Shown piece after piece: positions 10,801 to 21,700 of a stretch of DNA of 64,000 nt. How positions within the stretch are numbered: the stretch's first letter is position 1; every line of letters begins with the position of its first letter. The position numbers were made by a program, and so were the translations under genes. Location of the stretch: assembly GCA_026260175.1 (NCBI GenBank), contig JAKCWW010000298.1:59882-123881 (forward strand), written 5' to 3'. The notes below the pieces were generated by a model. That model saw nothing but the letters and a program-made list of their open reading frames with translations. It was not told the DNA's origin and searched no databases. The DNA comes from Reticulitermes lucifugus (taxonomy: Eukaryota > Arthropoda > Insecta > Blattodea > Rhinotermitidae).

Positions 10801-13235
10801 AGGCAGCAAGTTCATTCAACAGTTTGTAGCTGTTCACCAAACACACGGAGTCATGTACCCGCAGACTTTGATCGTAATCTAATTATCCTCACTTTAGTGC
10901 ATTATTTCTTCTCTAATTTTATTCGTACGGTCTCACTTCCTAATCGTCATTCTTCCTCTACTTTGCTTCATTCTCATCCTTACACACGTTATTTGCCTAC
11001 TTCTCTTCCTTCTCTCCCTCTTCCTCATCCTTGCTCTTTATTAGCTTATGATGCAATATCGCAGCAGAAATGAGTGTGTAATTGTTTTTAATGTAGACTG
11101 ACATCTCCACGGTAATGCAATATGGAAGTTGTTTTCTAAGACCTAAACATACCGTGCAGACCAGGACACGTGTTTTCAGGATCTGGAAGGGAAGGGAAGG
11201 CCTATACAGTTTACTGGTACAGATACGTAAGCACACTTGACAGATCAGAAATGAAGTCAGATTGTTTTCTATGCACAACTGACCACACCGATCATGGAAA
11301 TAACATTATGTGGTTTGTCTCATTTCAGTAACGTCCCGAGTTCATTATATGTGGTTGGCGGCATGTTTTCGCAGTAGATGGAAGAAATGGATTTATAAAC
11401 CTGGTGAAAATAACCACCAATTCTATTATATTTTAAGCTATGCAAGCTCTAGGCGAAATTCCTACTATTAAAGTGGTCTTAATTAAGTACAAGTAGTAAT
11501 AAATTATATGATTAACAGTAAAGCGAAAGTTATTCCCGATAATACATCTACCTTTCCTAAAAACATTATTCAAAACGTGTTTTCCTTTTTATTTTTTAAC
11601 TACTATAGAACGTTTAAATTCAGATTTAGTTCTACAACTGAGAATCTTTTTTTGATGTTTGATTTGAATCCTTAAATGAGTGATCCGCCGATGACAATAT
11701 TGTCGCTAGGACAATAAAAGAGACGACGGAAAAAATGTACATATAAATTAATGTACCAAATGGAACAGTTTGGTTTGTTCGTGAGAGACCACGAAGGCTC
11801 ATTCTATCGGAAAAGAGCGTCTGTCGATTTTGTATAAGGAAAAAATCCACTTTTGAGTGTAAGAGTCGTATGAAACACCTAAAGACACTGTGTGGACAAA
11901 GTGCAGGCTTTTACTTTTAAAGGTAGCGATATGTACATTGACCACTTTTCTTCCAAGGGCTAAATTATCAAATTTCTTTATTAATAAATCTACAACTTTT
12001 AGTGAGTCTAAGTTAAATACTCTTTTCTACAACAACCTGAACCTGCAAATTGTGCAGCCATTAAGTTAAGTGTTGTATAGGCTGATGTGTGTAATTTTAC
12101 TGTTTCTTGGCCCGTAATTTAATATTTCCCTGCACTGTGTTTTTATACCGTGTTGATACGACCTCTTGCCTCCGACGAGAGCTAACAAATTAATTACCAT
12201 CTTTCTTTCATCCCACCCCATTCCCTGGATACCAATCAGCTGAGTTTCTGCTTGACCTAACATGCCCGGATTGGATGGTTTTCAAGAGAAATTTTACTTA
12301 ATGGTATAAATGTATATATGTAACAAATATATTTATGGAGCCCTTGATAGACTTTTTAGGACTGGATAAATTTACGTCTATTATACGAATATTACCATAC
12401 GAAATTCTTACTAACTTTTATAAATACTGAATCCGTGATATTACTTGAAGACCCAAATATGAACTGAATGAAGGTTTTAGGAATTCCTTGATGGATTCCG
12501 GCATTATAGACTCCAAAAATAACCGACACTTTATGCCACACAACCTGCTCTACAAGCACTTGTGATTCTAGTGTTCTCGAATAAAAATAAAATCAACTGA
12601 ATATGAAAGGAATTCTTCTTCTACTACTGTAGTTGCCACTTTCACGCCATGCTGTATATATTGTACCTTAGCACTTAATTCCGAGCGCAACGCAACTACA
12701 TTAATCCTGGAACTGAAAACCATAGACTTCTGGCATTCTTATAAAACATATTACAATGATCAAGCACATATTACTGTCATTTATTAATATTATAACAAGT
12801 GAAACGCTATATGTTTCGATTCCAATACTGGATCATTTGCTACAGTGGTTTCGCCAGAATAGCTGCGATAATTGTAATTGGAACCTATTCGTTTTTCCAA
12901 ATAATTATATAAATAAATAAAAGACAAACATCATCAAAGGCACAGAGTACAGCTGTGTGTTAATATGCTAACAAGTAAATCTCTTTATGCTTCAATTCAT
13001 TATTTTAATTGAGATATGCAGTACTTATATTTTACAATAATAATAATAATAATCATAAATTCCGTTGAGTGCTTATTGGTGCTCGTTTTTACTGATGTAT
13101 GTATGCACTCAGGAAAAGTACAATTAAAATTCCGGCATTAATTTTAACGTATAAACTCTTTAATGATTTGAAGGATTCCTAATATGGGGTCAGTCATTAA
13201 AGATTTAAGATTTATGAGGGCACGTGAGAGAGCTG
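7881..13235. other. Long AT-rich stretch with no recognised element
   Basis: The longest frames (8023-8310, 10997-11278 minus, 9107-9349 minus) show no domain or signal I recognise. A strongly pyrimidine-rich plus-strand segment runs from about 10497 to 11035 (repeated TTCTTCTTTC, CTCCTTCGCC, CTTCCTCATCC). The (AAT)n tract at about 13036-13054 is a short microsatellite. Confidence 0.5.
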
Positions 13236-13239
13236 AATT

Positions 13240-13470
13240 ACAGCTACGCTTAATCTTAACCTCAGTACTGGATGGAGGCGAGTGGTCAGCTTCACTCCTC
13301 AGCCACTTTACCCCAGGAAGAGCCCCAGATACGCACTGAATAGGAGAATATTTGCTCCTTTGAGCGAGTCTAGAAGCTTTGGAGCATGGAAATTCTATTG
13401 CCCTTGCTGGGAAACGAACCACGAAACCGTGGACGTCCAGTGGCCTAGTCCCTACGCAGATTCAGCTCTT
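13240..13470 (-). mobile_element. Old SINE, family C-like
   Basis: On the plus strand TACTGGATGGAGGCGAGTGG.CAGCTTCACTCCTCAGCCACTTTACCCCAGG parallels TAGATGGGGTGGGTGGTCAACTCCACGCCCCGGCCGCTTTACCCCCCG of the 55.8-kb copy. Further right, TGGGAAACGAACCACG is the complement of a B box with one substitution (GGTTCGTTTCC). The A box is degenerate. Divergence is high, so this is an ancient or sibling-subfamily insertion. Frames 13282-13665 (plus) and 13144-13422 (minus) run through it and are not genes. Confidence 0.65.
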
Positions 13471-14600
13471 TTAAATACTCACAGGTTCAAGAAAAAGTGC
13501 AACCTTCGTCGAGTAATTGTTATTGAATTACAAGAAACAAGTAAACCTGAAAGTGACCGGAGGTCGGCTAGGAGCTTCATCACTCACTGCGTCATGCCAC
13601 AGAAAATCGAGAATGGGGCCGGGGGAGATGATAGAAGCATTCAATCATTGGATTGCATCGCCTGACATGATGTACAGAGAACGATGACATGGTGATATAT
13701 CAGACCGGAACCTAAGAACAGCTTAAGATCCCATACTTTAGACAATAAATAATTCAGTCCCAATTTCGAAGTGGAGCAAGATGCTCGCCCACATAAAAGC
13801 GCCTGATGGTGTCATGAACAGCATTTCCAAGCAGCACACACATATTCAGACTCATGGATTTCCATCGAGTATAAACCTAGACAAGAATAATGCATTAAAC
13901 TCTAAACTGATGTTATTTAATCCAATTAACATGGCAATTTATTGTACAAACCATTTTAATGCTACACTTTTGAGTGAAAATTTTTATTTGAGGAGCCAAA
14001 AAAATTATTTAAAATTTCATGTAAAGTGGGTTCTAATGTTCCTTAAATTCCCGGAAATTGTACAGTTCCTTGCGCTGTTTTAAGATGCGTAATCAACTGC
14101 TGAATCTATAATGCATCGGGTGAAAGACCATGGCCGATGAATTTGGAAAGGAATGGAAAGAAAACTACATTCTAAAGTATAAAAAGTACCGTCATTTTCG
14201 TGCATTTGTTGATAGATTTTTATGTATTTTACGAAGCTTCTCGACGGCGTATTTTATACTATGTCTATAGATAAATTCGTGGAACATCACTTTGGAAGTA
14301 TGTTGAAGTAAGTGATTCTGCATATAATTGGCACTGCTCCAACATCTGATTGAAACACGTGATCAAGAACGAAAGTGTTCTCCAGACAGCAGGCCCCTAG
14401 GATCTACAGATTCACAAAAATCATTACACTTGAAATTAAAAACAATCAAGTCAGCGTGTAACGGGATGAATGGTTTATTCACCACCACGTCTAGTATCAA
14501 CGTTTTGTCTACGTTTTTGTGGTTGCTTTCCACATTTTACGTATTTCCTTTACAAGGGTGTAGTTGCGCTCAGTTTGCTTAAGAAAGTTACTAATTTTCG
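13471..14600. other. AT-rich DNA left of the Tigger remnant
   Basis: The 5' terminal inverted repeat of the Tigger-like element would be expected here but I could not find a match to its 3' repeat. The frame 13781-14083 (100 codons) is unrecognised and poorly supported. Confidence 0.4.
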
Positions 14601-14630
14601 AAAAAGAAGTGATTTTTATTAAAAAATCAA

Positions 14631-16110
14631 ATGAAGAGAAAAAGATTGTGGTCGTTCCCAGGAAACAAAAAATTACAAAGTTTAGATGAATGTGAAACTA
14701 TGCAAAAAGTGACAAACATATATAGCGTTAGCCGCCTTACCCTACTGATGGTAGATGAAAGAGGAAAAGGTGCGAAATTGAAAAGTGGTGTTCTGCAGGG
14801 GCTTCAAAAGAAGGGTAGAAGGACAATAAAAGACGTGAATATGAGAAGGATTTATTTTTGTACGTCACACAACAAATAAAGACAACCAAACAGCTAGACT
14901 TATTCTACAGGAAAAAGCAATGATTTTTCACAGGCGTTTAATAAAGGACAGTCTAATTCAGAACTAGTAAGGTCTGCATATTTCGCTGGAAGAAACGTTA
15001 TGGATTAAGGCAAGTCAACATATGTGGCAAAAATTATTCCTAGATTCGAAATCTTTTACAACTTAGGGAATGACCTCCTGCTCTTACAAGAAATAAAGTT
15101 TAATACATAAACAGTTCTATAATTGTGACAAAACCGGCGGAGATTTTTAAATTCTTGCAAGAGGAACCCTGACTTCCAGAGAATAAAAATCGGATCCTGA
15201 CTATAAAAAGCAAAAATGGGCATAGAGTTTTGTTTGCTGTAATCTATAAAGTAACAAAAAACTAAAACGTCCTTTTTTAGGAAAGTTTCAAAAATTTCTT
15301 ACTTTCGAAAAAAAAATTATAAAAGCATTTCCAATTGGATTTTACAGCCAAAAAGTATGTGGATGAAATCAGAACATTTTCTGTGTTTACTTCTTACTGA
15401 ATTATTTCCTTTGGTAGGAATTTTTCCAAAATAAAAAGGAATAGAAGGTGATTCTTCTCCTTTTTAATGCAACTTCTCATCCTAATGACAGAGAGATGAA
15501 GAGTGGGGAAATAAGAACAATTTTTCAACCACCGAATGTCACTTCGCTGTCTCAGCTTCCGGAACAAGTTGTCATTGGATAGATTGAAGGAAAACATCGG
15601 CCTATATTTCTTCAGCCATAAAAGAGAATTTATTGATTAAGAAGAAGATTATTATAAAATTTGAAGAAAATAAAGCAAAAAGTATTTCTCGGAAAGCTCA
15701 AGCTTGGGATAATATGGAACGATAGCACTGGCAGATCGTGAAGATTGTTACTTGCAGAAGAAGAAAAACAAACTGAAGATACGGCAGAGGAAACAGTGAA
15801 ATAAAACTGTGTAATTCTATTCCTTATTAAAGCTCATAACAGGATTCATAAGTGTGAAAAATGATAACATTAGAGAATGGATGAATCAAGATTAAGTCAA
15901 TTGCAAAGTAGGCTTTGTGAATCTTGCTGGCGATGACCACTTAGAAAATGATAACATAACAGCAGAGGAAGTTGATAAAATGGATCATAGTGGAAGATCA
16001 CAGGCCATTGAGACCGCAAGAAAAGACGCTGTAAAGCAATGAGAGGACGTGTGCAGAATTGCTACTTTTCAGACGTTGGTGTGATCTTGTCGCAAAGACG
16101 AGGAAGCTCA
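14631..16110 (+). pseudogene. Tigger/pogo-type (DDE_1) transposase pseudogene
   Basis: Family role: DNA-binding cut-and-paste transposase of the Tc1/mariner-pogo superfamily. Visible pieces in order: 14631-14879 encodes MKRKRLWSF...ETMQKV...YSVSRLTLL, the N-terminal CENP-B/psq-like helix-turn-helix; 14981-15040 encodes FRWKKRYGLRQVNICGKNYS, matching the family's second DNA-binding segment; about 15260-15420 encodes pieces such as WMKSEHF and TELFPLVGIFPK; 15454-15480 encodes LLLFNATSH, where family members have LLLDNA.SHP, so the second catalytic Asp (codon 15463-15465) reads Phe; 15481-15585 encodes DREMKSGEIRTIFQPPNVTSL, the conserved 'FLPPN.T' block. About 15960-16040 encodes NITAEEVDKM...AIETARKD, a plausible C-terminal tail. 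Several stops and frameshifts break it (for example TAG after VVIG near 15580). It is not functional. No 5' repeat was found. Confidence 0.85.
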
Positions 16111-16163
16111 GTAATAATTGCCCTACAAACGTTTATTCAAAAATAAAGTTTCTTTAAAAATAT

Positions 16164-16464
16164 AAAATGTAAAGCAATCCCATTACAGACCTTGACAGGC
16201 CCTTAGGGTTCCAGAAGGTTGAGGCTCCCAGATTTGTAGACAATCGGCACATGAAGGTTGTAAGGTTGTCAGCCCTACGCGCCGGCCGCCTTAACCCCCC
16301 AGGAAAAATTCCTGGTACTCATTTCTGTTAGAGGCTGAGTCGACCGGAGTGCGACCGGAAGGATTCTGTCAATGAAAAATTCCAGTGACACCATCGGGAA
16401 TCGAACCCGCAACGTTCCGATTTGTAGCGTAGTGCCTCAACCAACTGCGCCACCGCGTACCCCC
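16164..16464 (-). mobile_element. SINE family E, complete copy nested in Tigger remnant
   Basis: Minus-strand head GGGGGTACGCGGTGGCGCAG.TGG carries the A box TGGCGCAGTTGG (complement of 16441-16452), and the B box GGGTTCGATTCCC is a perfect match to the pol III consensus (complement of 16396-16408). The body runs ...CCTGGGGGGTTAAGGCGGCC...ATGTGCCGATTGTCTAC...CTCAACCTTCTGGAACC... to GGGATTGCTTTACATTTT. It is flanked by a perfect 13-bp duplication TCTTTAAAAATAT (16151-16163 and 16465-16477). That dates the insertion after the Tigger-like element and proves target-primed integration. Length is 301 bp. The internal promoter is intact by sequence. Confidence 0.95.
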
Positions 16465-16620
16465 TCTTTAAAAATATGTTGTTAAATACTTTTCGATGCC
16501 TTATTGTATTTTGTGTTTAATTTAATATTAAATTGAGTTTCATATTCGGTTCATATCTACATTAATCATTCGTCTTCCGCATTATTCGACATTTTTGATT
16601 ATCCGCCTGTCCTTCGTTAT

Positions 16621-16650
16621 CATTAAGCCGGATAATAGGGACTCTACCGT
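16621..16650 (-). repeat. Probable Tigger-like 3' terminal inverted repeat
   Basis: The complement reads from the end inward as (A)CGGTAGAGTCCCTATTATCCG. Pogo/Tigger ends are commonly CAGT-G/A-GAGTC followed by ATTATCCG, so the second CA has drifted. TA follows at 16651, as expected from TA target choice. Confidence 0.6.
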
Positions 16651-17264
16651 ATGATTAGTCCTGCTGTGCTCACAAACTTATTGGTGTGCGTTTTAACACA
16701 GTACGAGTTGTGTGTGGCCTACCTTCCGCCCTTAGACATGACGTGAACGCGTTTCTCGATGGCTTGGAAAGATCGTTAAAACTGTGAAGGTTTGTGACAC
16801 ACAGCGGCAATTTTATTCAGCGCTACCAGGAAATTGCTCGCGATGTGGATCTCCTTCTACACTTTGTACCTACCCCGAACGAATGCTGTCACATTCTTCT
16901 GATATCAGCCTTATCATCTGAATAGACCACACTGGATATTACGGAAGGACTGACCTTGAAATGCAGCTATAACAAAGTACGTACAACGCATGTCAGTTCC
17001 TGGGCGTCAGCGAGTAATCCTGCTTACGACAAGGATAACGATTTTCGTTTTCAAGAGGAGTGCATTCGATTAAAGCACCTGATTCTGAAAACCCATGCCG
17101 CATTAAAGTGGAAGTTGTGTGAAGAGTAGTTTGATACAAAGGAGGTATGCCTCAGGATGTATTAAATAGGGATTCAAATTTTCGAAACAATTCAAACATA
17201 AAACTGAAAAACGTAAGGTACGGAATATGTACTTAATATTACGCATATTCCCTGCAGTTGTTTC
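16651..17264. other. Unannotated spacer
   Basis: Slightly richer in G+C (about 16700-17060) than neighbouring DNA, with no frame over 60 codons and no repeat that I recognise elsewhere in the window. Confidence 0.45.
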
Positions 17265-17269
17265 ACATA

Positions 17270-17271
<2 letters not shown>

Positions 17272-17300
<29 letters not shown>
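17272..17300. repeat. (TTA)n microsatellite at arm tip
   Basis: About nine TTA units abut the left arm of the foldback. The right arm tip has the complementary GGTAATAATAATAA, so expansion from a TE-borne seed is likely. Confidence 0.9.
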
Positions 17301-17304
<4 letters not shown>

Positions 17305-17326
17305 ACTACTGCAAAATACTCTACAT

Positions 17327-17371
17327 ACTCTTACATGTTTCGGCTAACCATCGCAGCCATCATCAGGGAGT
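17327..17371 (-). ncRNA. Hammerhead-ribozyme-like motif with full core
   Basis: Minus strand: stem I strand ACTCC; core CTGATGA (complement of 17360-17366), the exact canonical sequence; one extra U; stem II GGCT/AGCC with a 9-nt loop; GAAAC; ATGTA giving a stem III of A-U and C-G closed by a 2-nt loop, with A at position 17; then AGAGT, which pairs with ACTC. Position 1.1/2.1 is A opposite C, so the stem I base pair nearest the cleavage site is mismatched. The extra base between A9 and stem II also departs from the consensus. Weak or no activity is possible. Confidence 0.6.
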
Positions 17372-17377
17372 CATCAC

Positions 17378-17417
17378 GGATGATGACTAAGATGGTTAGC
17401 CGAAACATGTAAGAGTA
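17378..17417 (+). ncRNA. Hammerhead-like motif, degenerate core
   Basis: Mirror copy of the minus-strand unit: GATGATGA replaces CTGATGA, followed by CTAAGATGGTTAG as stem II, CC, and intact GAAACATGTA (17402-17411). The 3' side is preserved and the 5' box is damaged. Confidence 0.45.
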
Positions 17418-17453
17418 TGTAGAATTATTGTGCTGTAGTTGGTAATAATAATA

Positions 17454-18510
17454 AAAACTTACGTGAATGTAATATGGTTTAACTTATACAAAATAATAAC
17501 ATCGCCCATAATGTGACGTTGAAACTTTGTTCAGAAGAACAAATGCTGATGAAATTGAAGAAGATGAAATAGAGCTTATGTTTAAAGAATTCTGACAATG
17601 TTACACACATATGGTCTAGTTGTGACTGCAATTTTGGACACATTCTATCGTCTCACTTAAAAAGTCAACAATGGTGCAGAGGTTAGATGTCTTGAAGTCG
17701 GAAGGAGGAATGGGAGAACCTACTGAGGTAAATTCGTTAGAAGGTAGTGGTTGAATCCAGTCCACACACTTCCATCCTCTTTCTTTAAAGATACATTCTA
17801 ATAGAATCCTCCTATCTAAGCATATGCTTTGAAAGGTATTAGTCTGCTTCAAATTCTATGACGGGAATCTGTATGTACTTGTAATCTCAAACGTGTTGAC
17901 AAAACCTTTCTCATTTCATCTGTCTTAATTTAACAATTCTTACATTAATTCTTCGTAAAGAGTTCAATTTATGGAGCTTCTTATGATGTAATTACAGTAC
18001 TTCCATTCTCTTCTCACTTCGTTTCTCGCAAATCGAAATATTACCGCGAGACCTATATTTTGTTCGTGCCTTCCTCTGTTTTCTGTAAATTGCAGGGATA
18101 AGCAGAGTTAAATGCAGAAATATCTTTCGGCCGCTGTAGAAGAGGGAAATTTACGAACAGAAAAATACATGCGGCATATCCGATTGGCTAAATATCCCTC
18201 TCACAGCTCTGCTGGCTGTCCTAAGAGCCTCAGAAACCGCGCATATAGGCCTGAGGAATTACCACAGGTAACCATTCTTAACGCATCTACAGAAAGATTT
18301 CACGCAATCACACACATCACTGTCTGCCATATCCTTTATCTTTCCAGTAAATATTTTGGAAGCACATCTTCATTAACAGAACAAGACATCTGCTCTAAGT
18401 GAAAATTGTAAGTACACTGTGAGGATTTCATGCTACTGGTGTAAGAGGCCACGTCACTAGTTAGCCTGGACTGACGTACCGAGACAACATATTAGTTTAA
18501 TTTTCAAGCG
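17454..18510. other. AT-rich DNA, nothing recognised
   Basis: Contains the frame 18112-18402 (96 codons, begins MQKYLSAAVEEGNLRTEKYM), which has no known motif, no upstream exon signal and no neighbour. I do not call it. Confidence 0.4.
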
Positions 18511-18514
18511 GCGC

Positions 18515-18590
18515 AATGTCCTACGAGAAATGTCGGGAACCATTTACACAGTGACACAGCGTCATATTCTAGAAGAACAGGATCCTCCCT
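18515..18590 (+). mobile_element. Hammerhead repeat, 3' half only
   Basis: CCTACGAGAAATGTCGGGAA (18520-18539) corresponds to CTCTACGAAATGTCGGGAAA on the minus strand at 47.98 kb, with a GA insertion before GAAA. The tail shares an exact 16-mer CAGTGACACAGCGTCA (18549-18564) with that locus and continues TATTCTAGAAGAAC. The CUGANGA box and stem II 5' strand are missing. Confidence 0.65.
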
Positions 18591-18648
18591 CAGCTACTCA
18601 AACAGAAAACCTGAAAACTCTGACAACTGCAAGTGTTTACCTCTATTA

Positions 18649-18795
18649 GTCTGTCTGCCTTTCTTTCTCTCTTTCTTCCTTTCTTTGGTACTTTTTTTTC
18701 TTTCTTTGTATCTGTGTATCGCACACAATTTATTAGTCTCTCATCCTTTTTATTTCTCTTCTTTCCTCTCCCCAACACTCTTTCCTCCTCTTAGT
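18649..18795. repeat. Pyrimidine-rich (CTTT/TTTC) tract
   Basis: The plus strand is almost all C and T: CTGTCTGCCTTTCTTTCTCT, CTTTCTTCCTTTCTTTGG, TTCTCTTCTTTCCTCTCC. It is a degenerate simple repeat. The lysine/arginine-rich minus-strand frame 18590-18778 is its translation artefact. Confidence 0.8.
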
Positions 18796-21700
18796 ACATC
18801 TCTTACTGAACTGGTTTCCACGTCCCAACTCAACATGTGTTACAACTAGACTTGTAACTTACAGGTCAAATTGAATCACGTTTACGGTTCGGTTGTACAT
18901 TTACCCAAGCTGCTCCTTAACCCCACATATTTCGCCAGCAGTTAGGTTGCCATTTGGGCCTATAGTAATTCCTGCCTCTGCTCTTCCCCCGGGATTCTGT
19001 CAGCCAGCCTTGAAGCCTCATCCCTATCTCCACATCATGCGTGACCTGGGCTATCAAGTTACAAAACACCCCTTTTTACTCTGGAACCCACATTCATCTC
19101 GGCTACTAATTAAAAGTGGTACTTTTACGTGCAGGCTTGACACAAGCCAACTATATCCGGACAGTGATTTTTAAATTAATTATATTTAATTTTTACAGGA
19201 GTCAGTTATGTTATGCGGCTGCTAAAGCGGGGGACGATAGTTTGCTTCCTTCTGCATTTCGAAGGTAAACAGATGATAGTCATAAGGACAAAATGGGCCG
19301 ATCCGCTGCCGGAAAGAGGTGCAGTTTGGGACTTAACTGAGAGACTAGGTTTTAAATTTGTCCTCAAAAGGACAAAACTTACAGAGATAGTTTTCTGATA
19401 TTTTGCATATACGTTCTTCTTTAACGCTCGTTTATTGTGGCCACAAAACCTTCTTTTGCAAACCTAACAAGATGCAGATGTCAGGCCCAGACTAGGTTAC
19501 ATGCCGCCAAAAATGAGTAATTTGAGAGTCGAGGTGTTGGTGAAAAAAGAAGTGGAAACACGTCGATCATAGTGGGGTAATCGTATTTTCTTTCCATAAC
19601 TCCCGCCTACGGCAGGTATTGCTGTATTAAGTCCAGTGTTTCGGATGTGTTAGGAGCCCAGCGACTGGATGTGTATGACGGGCCTACGTGTAGTGGCAGA
19701 CTAGACAAATGTTTCGAACCTGTCACGCATTGGAGTGCTAAGAATATTAACCAACCATTTATAAGAACAACAATACAATCAAACATTGGTATTGTCGATA
19801 ATATGTATGTTCCAATTAAAAACACACATGTCAGGGTCGTAACTACAACAGTACATTCTTCACGACAAATCCTACAGCATCGGTAGTAGGGAAGAATGAC
19901 TGGCGTTGCTTGTTTCAGCTATCACCACTTCACGGTATATGCTTTGGCTCATATGTTCCCCGCTAACTTGCTTGTTTTTTAATGTTCGTCATATTAATTC
20001 ATATGGTAGCATTTATATATGAAGATTATCACCAGTAGATGAGCGTATTACGCCACACATTTGCTATTTATGTCTAGGCCTGCTGAAGAGCACTTAAGAG
20101 GGTATTGCTGTAAACTGTATTGCTAGTGTTCTGACATGTTTGGGCATTAGCTTTGCAAATTTTTGGCTTATATTTTAAAATGTAAAATAATATGAGCACG
20201 ACGTTTCAGAAATTGACTGTGTATCATTCTTTATATAAAACGCAGAAGAGTGAGTGAGGAGCTGCCTAGTGGTAAACAACGAGTACTGTAGGTGACCATC
20301 ACCTTCTCCTGCACCTCTCATGCCTTCCGTCAGAAGACAGATACAGTAACGCTCACCAGACAAGAAGGCTGAAGTCCAAACAGAATATTCTAAAAATGAA
20401 AGCACGAGATCAGTTAGAAGCTGTATCAAATTTTACCGAGGACAGAGCAAATGTAGTAGCGAATACAACTTATTAATCTGGTGTGTAATATACATGAATG
20501 TTCTTGCAGATCAGATTTCAAACACCTTGAATATTAAGTTTCAAGTCTTTCGGTAAGGTACACCATGACGACTGGTAAATAGTAACGGATGGTTTGGAGA
20601 AGAGTAGTGCTTCATGACCCTGAGAATGCAGTAAAAAGGGAAAGGAAAAATTTTCACAACGAATATCTTTATACATTTTTCTCTTCTTGTAATAATTATA
20701 TTTTCATAAACTGAGGGAGAATAGGATGGAAGATATATATATATGTAACACATAGAGAGGAAAGATGCACTCAAGGTTGCAGCGAACAACAGCTCAAAAG
20801 CAGAGAACACCTGGATAGAATGGGTAGGTGCAAGTTGGAGCATTCTGTCAAAAGTTGCCTTACGTTAATTTGGCTTAATGCTACAGATTTCTTTAAACTT
20901 ATTTCCGATATGACTCAGTTTCGGTACCATGACTTCCGATATGATAGAAATTAATGTACAGGATTCTTTCAAGACTGGGAATGTAACCACCAACTCATAA
21001 ATTATAAAAGTTCAGGAAACACATTGGTATGATTGTATGTGGTTAGTTCCTGAGGCATTGAAAGAGAGAAAATATCGAAGAAAGCACTAAAGAGAATAAT
21101 GTTCTAAACATTTTAATAAAAGATTTTATAGTTTAATTACTACAAAATAGATTAGCTAATTTTATTTATATCATGAGATTACATGTCAGTATTCTGCAAT
21201 ACAACTTAGTTTCGTAGCATATCGACCAACGCTCTATGAGGAACACAGTTCCTTACCTACGTCCTTTCGACTCATTTCAACCACGCCCACATTGCAAATT
21301 CAGGACTGTTTTTTCAAACCTAATCCACAAATTGCTGTATTTTTTTAAATACCAGCCGAAAATATTGTTTCAAATAAAAAGAGATATGTAGCCTAAGAAA
21401 TGTCAGAGAAAGGACAAATACAACGGTAACCTGGAATCTAGAAAGGTTGTTTTCGCTTGCAATTAATTTTTTATTGTTTAGGCCAATTAAAAAAGTCTGA
21501 TGTAAGAAACCAAATATCAAGGTTTGCAAAACTGGATATAAATGTAAGGTCGTGTTTGCATGGAATTCTTGATTACCGAAGGACGCTGCTAGGCTTAGCA
21601 GCGTTTTAACTCCTTGTCAGTTCATTTCCCTGGGACTAACTGCCATCTCTCAAATAGCATTTCGAGAATTAACTGCAGTCCTCCCATATTCAGCGAGTCG

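Larger units (their letters stand above)
14600..16650 (+). mobile_element. Remnant Tigger-like DNA transposon, interrupted by SINE E
   Basis: The transposase pseudogene is followed by 3' non-coding sequence that is split by SINE E at 16164-16464. It ends in a likely terminal inverted repeat at 16621-16650 (plus strand GCCGGATAATAGGGACTCTACC; complement begins GGTAGAGTCCCTATTATCCGG). That resembles the CAGT(A/G)GAGTC..GATTATCCG ends typical of Tigger elements. A TA follows directly. A subterminal GATTATCCG repeat is at about 16595. The 5' boundary is unknown and the given start is nominal. Confidence 0.7.
17270..17453. mobile_element. Foldback element with two divergent hammerhead-like cores
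   Basis: Arms 17292-17351 and 17391-17451 are inverted repeats: ACCAACTACTGCAAAATACTC... against ...GTAGAATTATTGTGCTGTAG.TGGT, sharing CATACTCTTACATGTTTCGG and GCTAACCATC nearly perfectly. The 39-base centre separates them. The left arm carries a minus-strand hammerhead-like unit and the right arm a plus-strand one. Both arm tips end in GGTAATAATAA, and the left tip has grown into a (TTA)n tract. No coding capacity. Confidence 0.8.

Noticed and set aside
13282-13665. 127-codon plus-strand frame
   Set aside because: The first half is an old SINE C-like copy; no conserved motif in the remainder.
16390-16464. tRNA gene on the minus strand
   Set aside because: A and B boxes are good, but the sequence is the 5' end of a 301-bp insertion with target-site duplication and has no cloverleaf 3' end.
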